Counted from the stretch's first letter, positions 9,715 through 17,760 are shown. The stretch is 64,000 nt of DNA from Lactobacillus colini (GCF_017874575.1 NZ_JAGGLU010000001.1:248001-312000), one strand, 5' to 3'. Notes: a model not told the origin generated them from the sequence alone. A program made the numbers and translations.

Positions 9715-9831
9715 TCGACTTCATTTTAACACTTTTGAAAAAATAAGGTTAGCTGATAATATTTATTTCTTATAATAACCAAAGCTATTACGAAAGTTTG
9801 TGTCAGAGGAAGGGGTCTTTTGTGAATATTT

Positions 9832-9865
9832 TTAACTTACTTTTTATAAGTTAAAATGCTATAAT
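9832..9865 (+). promoter_or_regulatory. promoter with embedded operator dyad for the Old Yellow Enzyme gene
   Basis: The extended -10 TGCTATAAT ends at 9865, and a weak -35 TTACTT sits at 9837-9842 with a 17-bp spacer. A perfect dyad, TTAACTTA (9832-9839) and TAAGTTAA (9847-9854), overlaps the -35 and the spacer. This is where a dimeric repressor would block transcription. The regulator is not in this window. Confidence 0.6.
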
Positions 9866-9907
9866 TTGTCTGTAAATAAAAGTAGGTTAGTATGGAGGGC
9901 AAAACTC

Positions 9908-11062
9908 ATGAAAAAACTTTCTGATAAAATTACTTTTAAACACGGCACTACCGTCAATAATCGCATGGTTCAATCTCCGATGCTTACAAGTAGTGGAGTT
10001 AATGGCGCTAATAGTGAGGACACGTTGAAATATTGGCAAGCAAGGAATAACTCTGCTGGTATGATGATTACGGAATATCATTATGTTAGCCCTGCAGGTG
10101 GACCTGCCTTAACCTGGGCTAATGATCGTACACAACTTGCAGCTTACGATGATAAGTTTTTACCAGGTTTAACTAAGTTAGCTGAGACAATGAAAGCTAA
10201 TGGTAATAAAGCTATCTTACAAATTGCTCATACTGGTCGAGAAGCCAATTGGCGCGCTCACTTAGGCTTGCCAGTTTATGGGCCAACTAGTGCCAATTAT
10301 CCTTTTCTACCGTATGGCGTACAAGCCCTCACAACTGAAGAGGTTGAGCAAGTTGTGAAAGACTTCGGTGCTGCTACTAAGAGAGCAATTGAATCCGGGT
10401 TTGATGGTGTAGAAATTCATGGTGCTAATCATTATTTGATCCAACAGTTCTTTTCTTCATTTTCTAATAAGAGGGATGATAAATGGGGTGAATTTTCTGC
10501 TTTTCCACTTGCAGTTGCCAATGAAGTAGCAAGCGTAGTTAAAAAATATGCACCTAAAGACTTTATTTTAGGTTATCGAATCAGCCCAGAAGAGATTAAC
10601 CCTGATAATATTGGTTATACTTGGCATGAGTCGACTAAATTAGTTGATGAATTAACTAATCAAGTTGATTTTGATTACATTCATTTATCACTACCAAACT
10701 ATAATGCTAAACCAAATGATTCTGATAAGACGTTTGCAGAGTTATTCCAGCCGGTAATTGGTGAGGGGACTAAGCTGATTATTGTCGGTAATGTAATGAG
10801 TCAAGATGCAGCAGAAGACGCGGTTAAATATACTGATTTAGTTGCTGTTGGTCGTGCACAACTTATTGATGCTAACTTTGCTAAGAAGGTTGTCAGTGGT
10901 CAAGGAGATAAAATCATTACTGAAATGAGCGATGAAGAAGAAATTGCACAGAAGTTAACACCAGGCTTACGTGAAGTACTTGATCAAAAGACCAAGATGC
11001 AGAATTTCGGTAAAATGCTCAAGAATCTGGATTACAGTAAAGCTATTAAAGTTGACGCGTAA
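9908..11062 (+). CDS. NADH:flavin oxidoreductase, Old Yellow Enzyme family
   Basis: FMN-dependent TIM-barrel ene-reductase of 384 residues. It would reduce activated C=C bonds (enones, possibly quinones or nitro compounds) with NAD(P)H in the cytoplasm. Family signs are the N-terminal KHGTTVNNRMVQSPM, AILQIAHTGREANW, FDGVEIHGANHYLIQQFFS (substrate/FMN His-Asn pair) and the phosphate-binding end IIVGNV...AVGRAQLIDANFAKK. The start at 9908 has GGAGGG at 9894-9899, 8 bp upstream; an upstream in-frame start at 9866 would overlap the -10 box and is rejected. It is monocistronic, with its own promoter and terminator. The physiological substrate is not known. Confidence 0.9.
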   Translation: MKKLSDKITFKHGTTVNNRMVQSPMLTSSGVNGANSEDTLKYWQARNNSAGMMITEYHYVSPAGGPALTWANDRTQLAAYDDKFLPGLTKLAETMKANGNKAILQIAHTGREANWRAHLGLPVYGPTSANYPFLPYGVQALTTEEVEQVVKDFGAATKRAIESGFDGVEIHGANHYLIQQFFSSFSNKRDDKWGEFSAFPLAVANEVASVVKKYAPKDFILGYRISPEEINPDNIGYTWHESTKLVDELTNQVDFDYIHLSLPNYNAKPNDSDKTFAELFQPVIGEGTKLIIVGNVMSQDAAEDAVKYTDLVAVGRAQLIDANFAKKVVSGQGDKIITEMSDEEEIAQKLTPGLREVLDQKTKMQNFGKMLKNLDYSKAIKVDA

Positions 11063-11091
11063 AAGGCAGGGAGCTTGAAGAGACAAATAAA

Positions 11092-11126
11092 AGGGCAATG
11101 GATTAAAAAATCTATTGCTCTTTTTT
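11092..11126 (+). terminator. intrinsic terminator
   Basis: GGGCAATGGATT pairs with AATCTATTGCTC (one G-U pair), followed by six T. It ends the Old Yellow Enzyme transcript. Confidence 0.8.
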
Positions 11127-11211
11127 ACGTGTGAGAAGTAAGCCAAAGATTAAGTAATTTTACATAATAAAAGTGTTAATTTAACAAAATAAAAATAAAA
11201 AACATAATATA

Positions 11212-11235
11212 AGCTTTTTTGCTTGCAAAAAAGCT
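11212..11235. repeat. perfect inverted repeat of unknown role
   Basis: Arms AGCTTTTTTGC (11212-11222) and GCAAAAAAGCT (11225-11235) are separated by only TT. No T-tract follows on either strand, so it is a poor terminator. It lies about 60 bp upstream of the nitroreductase promoter. Confidence 0.5.
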
Positions 11236-11270
11236 AGAATACAAAATTCAACTTCACTCCTAAAATTATT

Positions 11271-11300
11271 TTATCCAAGTTTATGTAAGCGCTGTATAAT
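11271..11300 (+). promoter_or_regulatory. nitroreductase promoter overlapped by a cre-like box
   Basis: TATAAT at 11295-11300 has a weak TTATCC 18 bp upstream (11271-11276). TGTAAGCGCTGTAT (11284-11297) matches the cre consensus at 12 of 14 positions and covers the -10 box, so CcpA binding would repress. This is an inference from motif position. Confidence 0.5.
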
Positions 11301-11338
11301 TAATAATGAAAGATAGTAGAATATAGGAGTGAACAATT

Positions 11339-11983
11339 ATGGCAATAATAAATAATGATTTTCACGATGTGTTAACTGGCAGACATTCGGTTCGTCGATT
11401 TGATCCAAAAGTAAAAATCAGTCGTGATGAGATGAAGGAAATGCTTGCAGAAACTATTACAGCACCGTCAGCATGCAACTTGCAAGCTTGGAAGTTTATA
11501 GTGGTTGATACTCAAGAAGGTAGAAGCAAGTTGCATCAATATTTCATGAAATTTAATTTTCCACAAATTGATGATAGTTCCGCAGTACTCTTGGTGTTTG
11601 GTAATACTTTAGCTCATAAAAAATATGGTCAATTATGGCACAAGATGTACGAGGATAAAAAAGTAACCAAAGAAGCTATGGAAGCAGCACTTAATACTTT
11701 TATGCCACTATATGAGCATGCATCACAAGAAATGCTAAATGCTGATGCAATGGTCGATGCTTCTCTTGCTTCAATGCAGTTCATGTTGGTTGCTAGAGAA
11801 CATGGCTATGATACTAATGCTATGGCAGGCTATGATGCAAGTAAAGCTGCAATAATTATGGGACTAGATCCTAAACAATACATTCCAGTTATGGCAATTG
11901 CTATTGGCAAGCACGATTTTAGTGCTGAAGATGAAATCACTACCACAAGGTATTCGGTAGAGGAATTGACAGACTTTGTTTAG
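11339..11983 (+). CDS. nitroreductase family protein
   Basis: FMN-dependent NAD(P)H oxidoreductase of 214 residues, the usual size of the nitroreductase fold (PF00881). The N-terminal RHSVRRFDPKVKISRDEM is the FMN phosphate-binding signature, APSACNLQAWKFIVV forms the flavin/dimer region, and the C-terminal part (GYDTNAMAGYD, GLDPKQYIPVMAIAIGK) fits the family. In vivo it may reduce quinones, nitro compounds or flavins. AGGAGTG precedes the ATG. It is monocistronic, with a terminator at 12008-12060. Confidence 0.9.
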   Translation: MAIINNDFHDVLTGRHSVRRFDPKVKISRDEMKEMLAETITAPSACNLQAWKFIVVDTQEGRSKLHQYFMKFNFPQIDDSSAVLLVFGNTLAHKKYGQLWHKMYEDKKVTKEAMEAALNTFMPLYEHASQEMLNADAMVDASLASMQFMLVAREHGYDTNAMAGYDASKAAIIMGLDPKQYIPVMAIAIGKHDFSAEDEITTTRYSVEELTDFV

Positions 11984-12007
11984 GATGAAATAAATAAGAA
12001 TATTATC

Positions 12008-12060
12008 AATAAGCGGAGAGTCGTTACTAGTTATTTTAGTAGGCTTTCCGCTTATTTTTG
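12008..12060 (+). terminator. intrinsic terminator
   Basis: AATAAGCGGA pairs with TCCGCTTATT around a 30-base loop, followed by TTTT. It ends the nitroreductase unit. Confidence 0.7.
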
Positions 12061-12106
12061 TCAATTTTAACTTGTAAAATATCAACTAAGAAACCGCTTG
12101 CATAAA

Positions 12107-12132
12107 TAGTAAATACTAAGTAGTATATACTA
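12107..12132 (+). promoter_or_regulatory. tandem GntR-type operators upstream of the regulator gene
   Basis: TAGTATATACTA (12121-12132) is a perfect 12-bp palindrome, and TAGTAAATACTA (12107-12118) repeats it with one change, 14 bp centre to centre. The palindrome overlaps the likely -10 (TAGTAT, 17 bp from TTGCAT at 12098-12103). This suggests autorepression of the operon by the GntR protein encoded just downstream. Confidence 0.6.
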
Positions 12133-12160
12133 TATAGAACAATTTAAAGAGATGACTAAA

Positions 12161-12886
12161 ATGACTAAAAGTCAAAAAATAGCTGATATTATCAAAAAAC
12201 GTATAGTTGACGGCATCTATTCGCCAAGGCAAAGATTGCCATCTGATTATAGCTTTGCTAAAGAGTTCCATGCATCTAGATTAACCGTTAGAAAAGCAAT
12301 TGAACAGTTAATTAATGAACAGTTATTGGTAAAAGATCCAGGTAAGGCTACTTATGTAATGCAAAAACAGAGCAGTAAAGTTAAATCGGGTCAATTAGGT
12401 TTGCAAAGCTTTACTGAAGTTGCTAAAGAACATCATAAAACAATACATACTAAAGTATTGGAACTTAAAGAATGTAATCAAGTAAGTGCATTTGTGAAGC
12501 AAAAGTTACAGTTAGAAACTGAACTGAATCAAAATGTAATCTTTTTAAAAAGAATTAGATTTTGGGATGAGACACCGATGACTTTAGAGAAGATATATAT
12601 TCCGCAAAAATATCTTCCCAACTTTAAAGAAATAAATTTCCATAGTTCTTTATTCAAGATTTTATCAGAAAGACTAACAATCTCGTATTCACAGGAAGAC
12701 ATTGATGCTATTCCGGCAAGTAAAAGCTTAGCAGAAATATTTGACATAGAAGATAAAGTTCCTGTATTTAAGGTACAATCAACAACTTATACACCTGATG
12801 CTCATCCAATCTTATTTGATACATCTTATTATCGTGCAGACAAATATAGTTTTAGTGCTACTTTAATCAGGTCACAAGGAGTATAA
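12161..12886 (+). CDS. GntR-family (HutC/UTRA) transcriptional regulator
   Basis: 241-residue regulator. The N-terminal winged helix is typical of GntR (SQKIADIIKKRIVDGIYSPRQRLPSDYSFAKEF, then SRLTVRKAIEQLI), and the C-terminal UTRA ligand domain spans about residues 85-235 (FLKRIRFWDETPMTLEKIYIP, PVFKVQSTTYTPDAHPI). UTRA domains usually bind sugar phosphates or related small metabolites. ATGs at 12152 and 12161 are both possible; AAAGAG at 12146-12151 is better spaced (9 bp) for 12161. Only 3 bp separate it from the M20 peptidase gene, so it heads a six-gene operon to 17760. Two palindromes upstream are its probable operators. Confidence 0.88.
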   Translation: MTKSQKIADIIKKRIVDGIYSPRQRLPSDYSFAKEFHASRLTVRKAIEQLINEQLLVKDPGKATYVMQKQSSKVKSGQLGLQSFTEVAKEHHKTIHTKVLELKECNQVSAFVKQKLQLETELNQNVIFLKRIRFWDETPMTLEKIYIPQKYLPNFKEINFHSSLFKILSERLTISYSQEDIDAIPASKSLAEIFDIEDKVPVFKVQSTTYTPDAHPILFDTSYYRADKYSFSATLIRSQGV

Positions 12887-12889
12887 AAG

Positions 12890-14212
12890 ATGATTTCAGA
12901 AAAAGATATTCAACAGGCTATTGAAAATTCCAAAGCACAATTTTTAGGTACGTTGAGACAAATCATGCAAATCAAAAGTACTAAATCTGAACCTGCTAAA
13001 GATTCTCCATTTGGCTTAGGCTCAAAAGAAGCCTTAGTAGCAGTAGAAAAATTAGGGGAAGAATATGGTTTTGAATCTAAGATAGTCAATAATGCTATGA
13101 CTTATATTCAATGGGGGAGGCAAGATGATTATTTTGCAGTTGTTGACCATCTTGATGTAGTTCCGGCTGGTAAAGATATTGAAGCTTGGGAATATAATCC
13201 TTGGGATCTTTCACAAGATGGGAATAAATTGTACGGACGAGGAATTTTAGATAATAAGGGTCCTGCAATAGCTACGTTATGGGGGATGAAGCTTTTAAAA
13301 GATTTAGGCTTTCAACCTAAAAACACTATTAGATTAATCTACGGCTCTGATGAAGAATCAGGGTCTCATGATGTTCCACTTTACTTAGAGCAAGAAAAGC
13401 CACCAATTTTTGGCTGGACAGCTGATTGTAAATATCCAGTTGTCTATGGTGAAAGAGGAATAGTTAATTACACAATTCATACTAAGTTTGATAAAGAAGA
13501 TTTAGTCAAAATAAAAAAAATTATCGGTGATATGGCAATGGATCATGTACCGGATAAGATCACACTTGAGCTAAATGCTGGTCTAGAAATAACCGCACAC
13601 GGCAAACGTTCCCCAAGCAATGCTCCAGAGTTAGGGAAGAATGCTATTACTCAGTTAGCTAAGAAAATAGTAGGACATGAAGTTTTATCAGGTGATGTTC
13701 TATCTTACTTTAAGTGGATTAAGGATTCATTAGCAGATAAACATTTCGGTCAGGGCTTAGGCATCGAGTTTAGCGATGAAGATTCAGGCAAGTTAATTAT
13801 GACACCAACTAGCTTAAGTAAAGACGGTAATGAATTGTTATTAGACATCGCTATTAGGTATCCAGTTTCATATTCAGAAGAAGATGTTACTCAAGGTATC
13901 AAGAAGCATTTGCCGACAAAATCTAAATTAACTATTAGTCGCAGCATATCTAGTGTCATGCATAATAAAAATTCTAAGTATATTAAAATGCTGTCAGATG
14001 TATATAGTGCCTGCACAAAGTTAGATTCAACACCAGTAACAACTACAGGTGCTACCTATGCAAGAGTTATGCCAAATATTATAGCTTTTGGTCCATCTTT
14101 TCCTGGTCAAAAGGGAATCGCTCATAAAGAAAATGAATGGATGAATATTGACGATTTATTTTTAAATATGAAAATTTACATGATGGCTCTAATGAAACTA
14201 GGCAATGCTTAG
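12890..14212 (+). CDS. M20 family metallopeptidase (PepV/Sapep-like dipeptidase)
   Basis: Cytoplasmic di-zinc peptidase of 440 residues. Metal and catalytic residues are visible: H87 and D89 (VDHLDVVPAG), the bridging D121 (YGRGILDNKGP), E155/E156 (GSDEESGSHD) and a late His in QKGIAHKENEWM. Length and motifs fit PepV-like dipeptidases, which cleave dipeptides with unusual residues such as beta-Ala or D-residues. The AAGGAGTATAAAAG leader overlaps the end of the GntR gene, so translation is probably coupled. In this operon it may cleave a peptide bond in the substrate taken up by the PTS permease; that is inference. Confidence 0.88.
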   Translation: MISEKDIQQAIENSKAQFLGTLRQIMQIKSTKSEPAKDSPFGLGSKEALVAVEKLGEEYGFESKIVNNAMTYIQWGRQDDYFAVVDHLDVVPAGKDIEAWEYNPWDLSQDGNKLYGRGILDNKGPAIATLWGMKLLKDLGFQPKNTIRLIYGSDEESGSHDVPLYLEQEKPPIFGWTADCKYPVVYGERGIVNYTIHTKFDKEDLVKIKKIIGDMAMDHVPDKITLELNAGLEITAHGKRSPSNAPELGKNAITQLAKKIVGHEVLSGDVLSYFKWIKDSLADKHFGQGLGIEFSDEDSGKLIMTPTSLSKDGNELLLDIAIRYPVSYSEEDVTQGIKKHLPTKSKLTISRSISSVMHNKNSKYIKMLSDVYSACTKLDSTPVTTTGATYARVMPNIIAFGPSFPGQKGIAHKENEWMNIDDLFLNMKIYMMALMKLGNA

Positions 14213-14234
14213 GAAAAGAAAGGAATGATAATTA

Positions 14235-15188
14235 ATGGCTTTTGGAACGATTGCTACCTGGAGGATGGCAGCTGAAGGACTAGATCAAGCATATAAAATG
14301 CTAGAAAGTAATCAGTCAGCAGCGGATTCTGTAGAAAAATTAATTAATGAAGTTGAAGCTTATCCATACTATAAGTCGGTAGGATATGGGGGCTTGCCCA
14401 ATGAAGAAGGAGTTGTCCAGATGGATGCTGCTTTCATGAATGGTGATACGTTAGCCCAAGGCTCAGTTGCAGCAATTGAAAATGTTTTACACGCTGTATC
14501 AGTTGCTAGATCATTGAGTAATGAACACTTTAATAGCTTCAGAGTTGGTAGAGGCGCTACTAAGTATGCTATGAAGCATGGCTTTAAAATGACCAATATG
14601 CTCACTGATAGGGCAAAGGCAAGATGGGAGAGAAGATTAGCCGAAATTAGAGAGAAAGATCTTAATCCCTATGATGGTCATGACACAATTGGAGCTATTA
14701 CTTTAGACAAGTCGGGATCTATGGCTGCAGCTACTTCTACTTCAGGTTTATTTATGAAAAAAGATGGACGTATTGGTGATTCACCATTATCTGGTAGTGG
14801 ATTTTATGTTGATAGTGAAGTAGGAGGCGCTGCTGCAACAGGTCTCGGTGAAGATATCATGAAAGGCTGCTTGTCTTATGAAATAGTTAAACTTATGGAG
14901 AGGGGTAAGACGCCGCAACAAGCTTGCGATGAAGCGGTATATCCTTTTATTGAAAAGTTAAAGAAGAGGTATGGCAAAGCTGGAGAAATTTCTTTAGTTG
15001 CTATGAATAATAAAGGTGAATGGGGTGTAGCCACAAATGTAGAATTTACTTTCTGTGTAGCTAATCAAAATAAAGAGCCAAGAATTCTTATGGCTAATCT
15101 AGGTAAAAATAGCACTACTAAGATAGAACCTGTTACGCAGGAATGGCTAGATGCTTATGAAAAGAGGATACATGCACCTATTAATTAA
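14235..15188 (+). CDS. N4-(beta-N-acetylglucosaminyl)-L-asparaginase / isoaspartyl peptidase-like Ntn hydrolase
   Basis: 317 residues, the usual length of the asparaginase_2 (Ntn-hydrolase) family. The protein would cut itself before T151 in GHDTIGAI, making Thr the N-terminal nucleophile of the beta chain. The SGSGFYVDSEVGGAAATGLGED segment carries the substrate-binding Arg/Asp/Gly-rich loop typical of glycosylasparaginases. The reaction would be hydrolysis of the side-chain amide of Asn carrying a sugar, or of beta-aspartyl peptides. No signal peptide, so it acts in the cytoplasm on an imported compound. It lies 22 bp behind the M20 gene with an AAAGGAA ribosome binding site. Which of the two activities applies cannot be read from the sequence. 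Confidence 0.85.
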   Translation: MAFGTIATWRMAAEGLDQAYKMLESNQSAADSVEKLINEVEAYPYYKSVGYGGLPNEEGVVQMDAAFMNGDTLAQGSVAAIENVLHAVSVARSLSNEHFNSFRVGRGATKYAMKHGFKMTNMLTDRAKARWERRLAEIREKDLNPYDGHDTIGAITLDKSGSMAAATSTSGLFMKKDGRIGDSPLSGSGFYVDSEVGGAAATGLGEDIMKGCLSYEIVKLMERGKTPQQACDEAVYPFIEKLKKRYGKAGEISLVAMNNKGEWGVATNVEFTFCVANQNKEPRILMANLGKNSTTKIEPVTQEWLDAYEKRIHAPIN

Positions 15189-15217
15189 TAGTTTGATCTT
15201 TAAAGGAGGGACAAAAA

Positions 15218-15739
15218 ATGAAGGTAATTATTATTCTTGACCAAATTCAAGCTGGATTAGGTGGTAAAGAAAAATCTGATACACCTCTAGGCGGTAAAAA
15301 AATTGCAATGGGCAGTAGCGAAAATATCGAAAAGTTGCTTGAAAAGCATGATAGTAAAATTATTGGTACTTTTTATTGTGGTACTGATTACTATCAAGAT
15401 AATAAAGCAGTCGTTCAAAGAAAGTTCGTTAAGATGGCTGAAAAAATGGGTGCTGACGTTGTAATCACAGGTCCAAGTTTTGATTATCATGATTTTTCTC
15501 AAATGGCTCTAGAGCTAGCTGAAAAATACGAGGAAGCTAATGTTCCAGTAATTTCAGCTATTGCAAAAGAAAAGAATCAAGATTTGATAGATCAATATCG
15601 AGAGAAATTATTGATTGTTAAAATGCCTAAAAAAGGAGGATCAGGCTTATCTGAAGCATTAGATAATTTAGTTACAGGCTGTTTGCTATTAGCTAATAAA
15701 CGCGACACCAGTCAATTCAAACAGGACTATTGTTACTAA
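15218..15739 (+). CDS. GrdB-like protein (N-terminal half of glycine/betaine reductase component B)
   Basis: 173 residues. The order ILDQIQAGLGGKEKSDTPL, then IGTFYCGTDYYQDN, then ADVVITGPSFDYHDF corresponds to the N-terminal part of GrdB, the selenoprotein B subunit of glycine/sarcosine/betaine reductase (full length about 430 residues). The C-terminal part with the selenocysteine site is absent, and no in-frame TGA extension is seen: the frame ends at TAA. C54 in YCGTDYY corresponds to the conserved Cys-Gly of GrdB. Grd systems are anaerobic amino-acid reductases and no other Grd gene is here, so glycine reduction is unlikely. It probably binds or processes an amine or amino-acid conjugate. 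Good ribosome binding site (AAAGGAGGG). Confidence 0.7.
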   Translation: MKVIIILDQIQAGLGGKEKSDTPLGGKKIAMGSSENIEKLLEKHDSKIIGTFYCGTDYYQDNKAVVQRKFVKMAEKMGADVVITGPSFDYHDFSQMALELAEKYEEANVPVISAIAKEKNQDLIDQYREKLLIVKMPKKGGSGLSEALDNLVTGCLLLANKRDTSQFKQDYCY

Positions 15740-15800
15740 TTATGTAGTAGGCAATATCATTATGATTGCTACATTTTTATAGAACATGGAGGTTATAAAA

Positions 15801-17114
15801 ATGCAGAAAAAACTTGAAAAATTCCTTATGCCACTAGCGGCAAAATTAGGTAATAACGTTGTACTAAGATCATTAAGAGATGGTTTCTTAATTATCACAC
15901 CATTAATCATTGTCACTTCAGTCTTCTTACTAATTGGTAACTTTCCAATACCTGGTTGGACTGAATTTTGGACTAAAATATTTGGTTCTCAATTTTTAGA
16001 ATGGTTCAGTGCTGTATCCAATGCTGTGTTTAGTTTTACAGGTATTCTAGCATCACTAGCTATTGCTTATGCATATGGGAAGAATAGGGGGTTAAATCCA
16101 ATTCATGCTGGTTTTGTTTCTCTTATCTCCTTCCTCATTCTTACTCCTACAGTAGTCAAAGTAGGTAAACAATCAATTAGTGCCATTCAACTACAATTTT
16201 TAGGCGCTAATGGTATCTTTTTAGGTATTATTATCGCTTTGATCAGTGTAGAGATTTATCGCTTTGCTGTAAAAAAACATTGGACTATTAAGATGCCAGA
16301 TGGTGTACCTCCAGCAGTTAGCCAATCATTTGATGCTCTAATTCCAAGTGGGTTGGTAATTTTATTTTTCTTCTTAGTAAGAATTATGTTTTCAATCAGC
16401 CCATTCCAAACTGCCTATAACTTTATCTATACTGTATTGCAATCACCATTGAAGCATGTTGGTATATCACTTCCATCTGCATTATTATATAACTTTTTAG
16501 CTAGCTTCTTCTGGTTCTTTGGTATTAACGGACCAACTATTACTAACTCAGTTTGGCAACCAATCTTCTTTGTTGCTACTCAAGATAATTTAAAAGCTTT
16601 CCAAGATCATACGACACTCCCACACGTATTTAATCAACCGTTTATTGATATCTTTACCACTTATGGTGGTGGCGGTAGTACCTTAGCTCTATTAATTGTA
16701 GTTTTTCTTGTTTGCAAGTCTAAGCGTATTAAAGAGTTGGGCAAATTGGCAATTTTACCAGGTATTTTTGGTATCAATGAACCAGTAATTTTTGGCTTGC
16801 CGATTGTGTTAAATCCAATTATTGTAATCCCATTTATCATTTGCCCAGTATTGAATACATTAATATCAGGTATAGCTATGCAAATTGGCTTGGTTGCTAA
16901 AACTACCGGTGTATTATTGCCTTGGACAACTCCTCCAATTATCTCTGGATGGCTGGCTACTGGTAGTTGGACTGGTTCAGCATTACAAATAGTTGAATTA
17001 GCGTTAAATATTTTAATTTACTATCCATTTGTAAAAATGTTGGACAAGCAATACTTAGCTGATGAAAAGAAGACTATGGAAGATGATTTAGATATCGACT
17101 TTAGTGAGGTATAA
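15801..17114 (+). CDS. PTS EIIC component, lactose/cellobiose family
   Basis: 437-residue membrane permease with about ten hydrophobic segments and the family landmarks FGINGPTITNSVWQP, TTYGGGGSTLALL, FGINEPVIFGLPIVLNP and LPWTTPPIISGWLATG. EIIC proteins of this family import beta-disaccharides such as cellobiose or diacetylchitobiose and phosphorylate them on entry, using separate EIIA and EIIB proteins. Neither EIIA nor EIIB is in this operon, so partners from elsewhere are needed or phosphorylation is dispensed with. ATG 15801 has GGAGG at 15788-15792, 8 bp upstream; the in-frame ATG at 15786 overlaps that site. The neighbourhood (peptidase, glycosylasparaginase-like enzyme) hints at a sugar-amino acid conjugate as substrate. 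Confidence 0.88.
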   Translation: MQKKLEKFLMPLAAKLGNNVVLRSLRDGFLIITPLIIVTSVFLLIGNFPIPGWTEFWTKIFGSQFLEWFSAVSNAVFSFTGILASLAIAYAYGKNRGLNPIHAGFVSLISFLILTPTVVKVGKQSISAIQLQFLGANGIFLGIIIALISVEIYRFAVKKHWTIKMPDGVPPAVSQSFDALIPSGLVILFFFLVRIMFSISPFQTAYNFIYTVLQSPLKHVGISLPSALLYNFLASFFWFFGINGPTITNSVWQPIFFVATQDNLKAFQDHTTLPHVFNQPFIDIFTTYGGGGSTLALLIVVFLVCKSKRIKELGKLAILPGIFGINEPVIFGLPIVLNPIIVIPFIICPVLNTLISGIAMQIGLVAKTTGVLLPWTTPPIISGWLATGSWTGSALQIVELALNILIYYPFVKMLDKQYLADEKKTMEDDLDIDFSEV

Positions 17115-17115
17115 G

Positions 17116-17760
17116 ATGGTTTTAAAAGAAGTATGCATTGGGAACTATCGCGATATCCAACCAGCCATAAATGCCGGCGCTGATAGAATAGAATTAAATG
17201 CAGATTTAGCAGTTGGAGGAGTAACACCATCATTTGGGGTTATTCAAGAATCAGTTAAACTATGTCATCAATTCAATATTCCTATAGTTGTAATGCTTAG
17301 ACCCAGAGGAGGAAGCTTTGTTTACAACGAGGCAGAGTTCACAATGATGAGCACAGATTTAGTTAATATTGCAACTTTAAATGCAGACGGCATTGCATTT
17401 GGATGCTTAAACAAAGATGGCAGTATTAATGATATCCAGATGGATACTCTACTTGGCATGGCTGATCAATTAGGACTAAAGTCTGTTATGCATATGGCTT
17501 TTGATGCTATTCCAACTAAATTACAAGCAAAGTCTATTGACTGGCTAGTAGATCATGGCTGTTCACGTATTTTGACTCATGGCGGCAGTTTAGATAAAAC
17601 AATTGAGAGTAATATTGACAATTTGAAGAACATTATTAGCTTGGCCAAAGACAAAATAGAAATATTACCTGGTGGAGGAATTACTTACAAAAATTTTCAA
17701 GATATTATAGACAAGATTAGAGTAAACCAAGTACATGGAACTAAGATCGTAAAATTTTAG
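17116..17760 (+). CDS. cutC: CutC family protein (copper homeostasis family, TIM barrel)
   Basis: 214-residue TIM-barrel protein with the CutC signatures KEVCIGNYRDIQPAINAGADRIELNADLAVGGVTPS, VVMLRPRGGSFVY and MHMAFDAIP, and a late GCSRILTHGGS. The family was named for copper tolerance, but its chemical role is not settled, and the conserved pocket looks like that of a sugar- or phosphate-handling enzyme. It starts 1 bp after the EIIC stop (GTGAGGT as ribosome binding site, ATG 17116), so it is translationally coupled to the PTS permease. Here a catabolic role fits the context better than copper. It ends the operon; no strong hairpin follows directly. Confidence 0.88.
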   Translation: MVLKEVCIGNYRDIQPAINAGADRIELNADLAVGGVTPSFGVIQESVKLCHQFNIPIVVMLRPRGGSFVYNEAEFTMMSTDLVNIATLNADGIAFGCLNKDGSINDIQMDTLLGMADQLGLKSVMHMAFDAIPTKLQAKSIDWLVDHGCSRILTHGGSLDKTIESNIDNLKNIISLAKDKIEILPGGGITYKNFQDIIDKIRVNQVHGTKIVKF

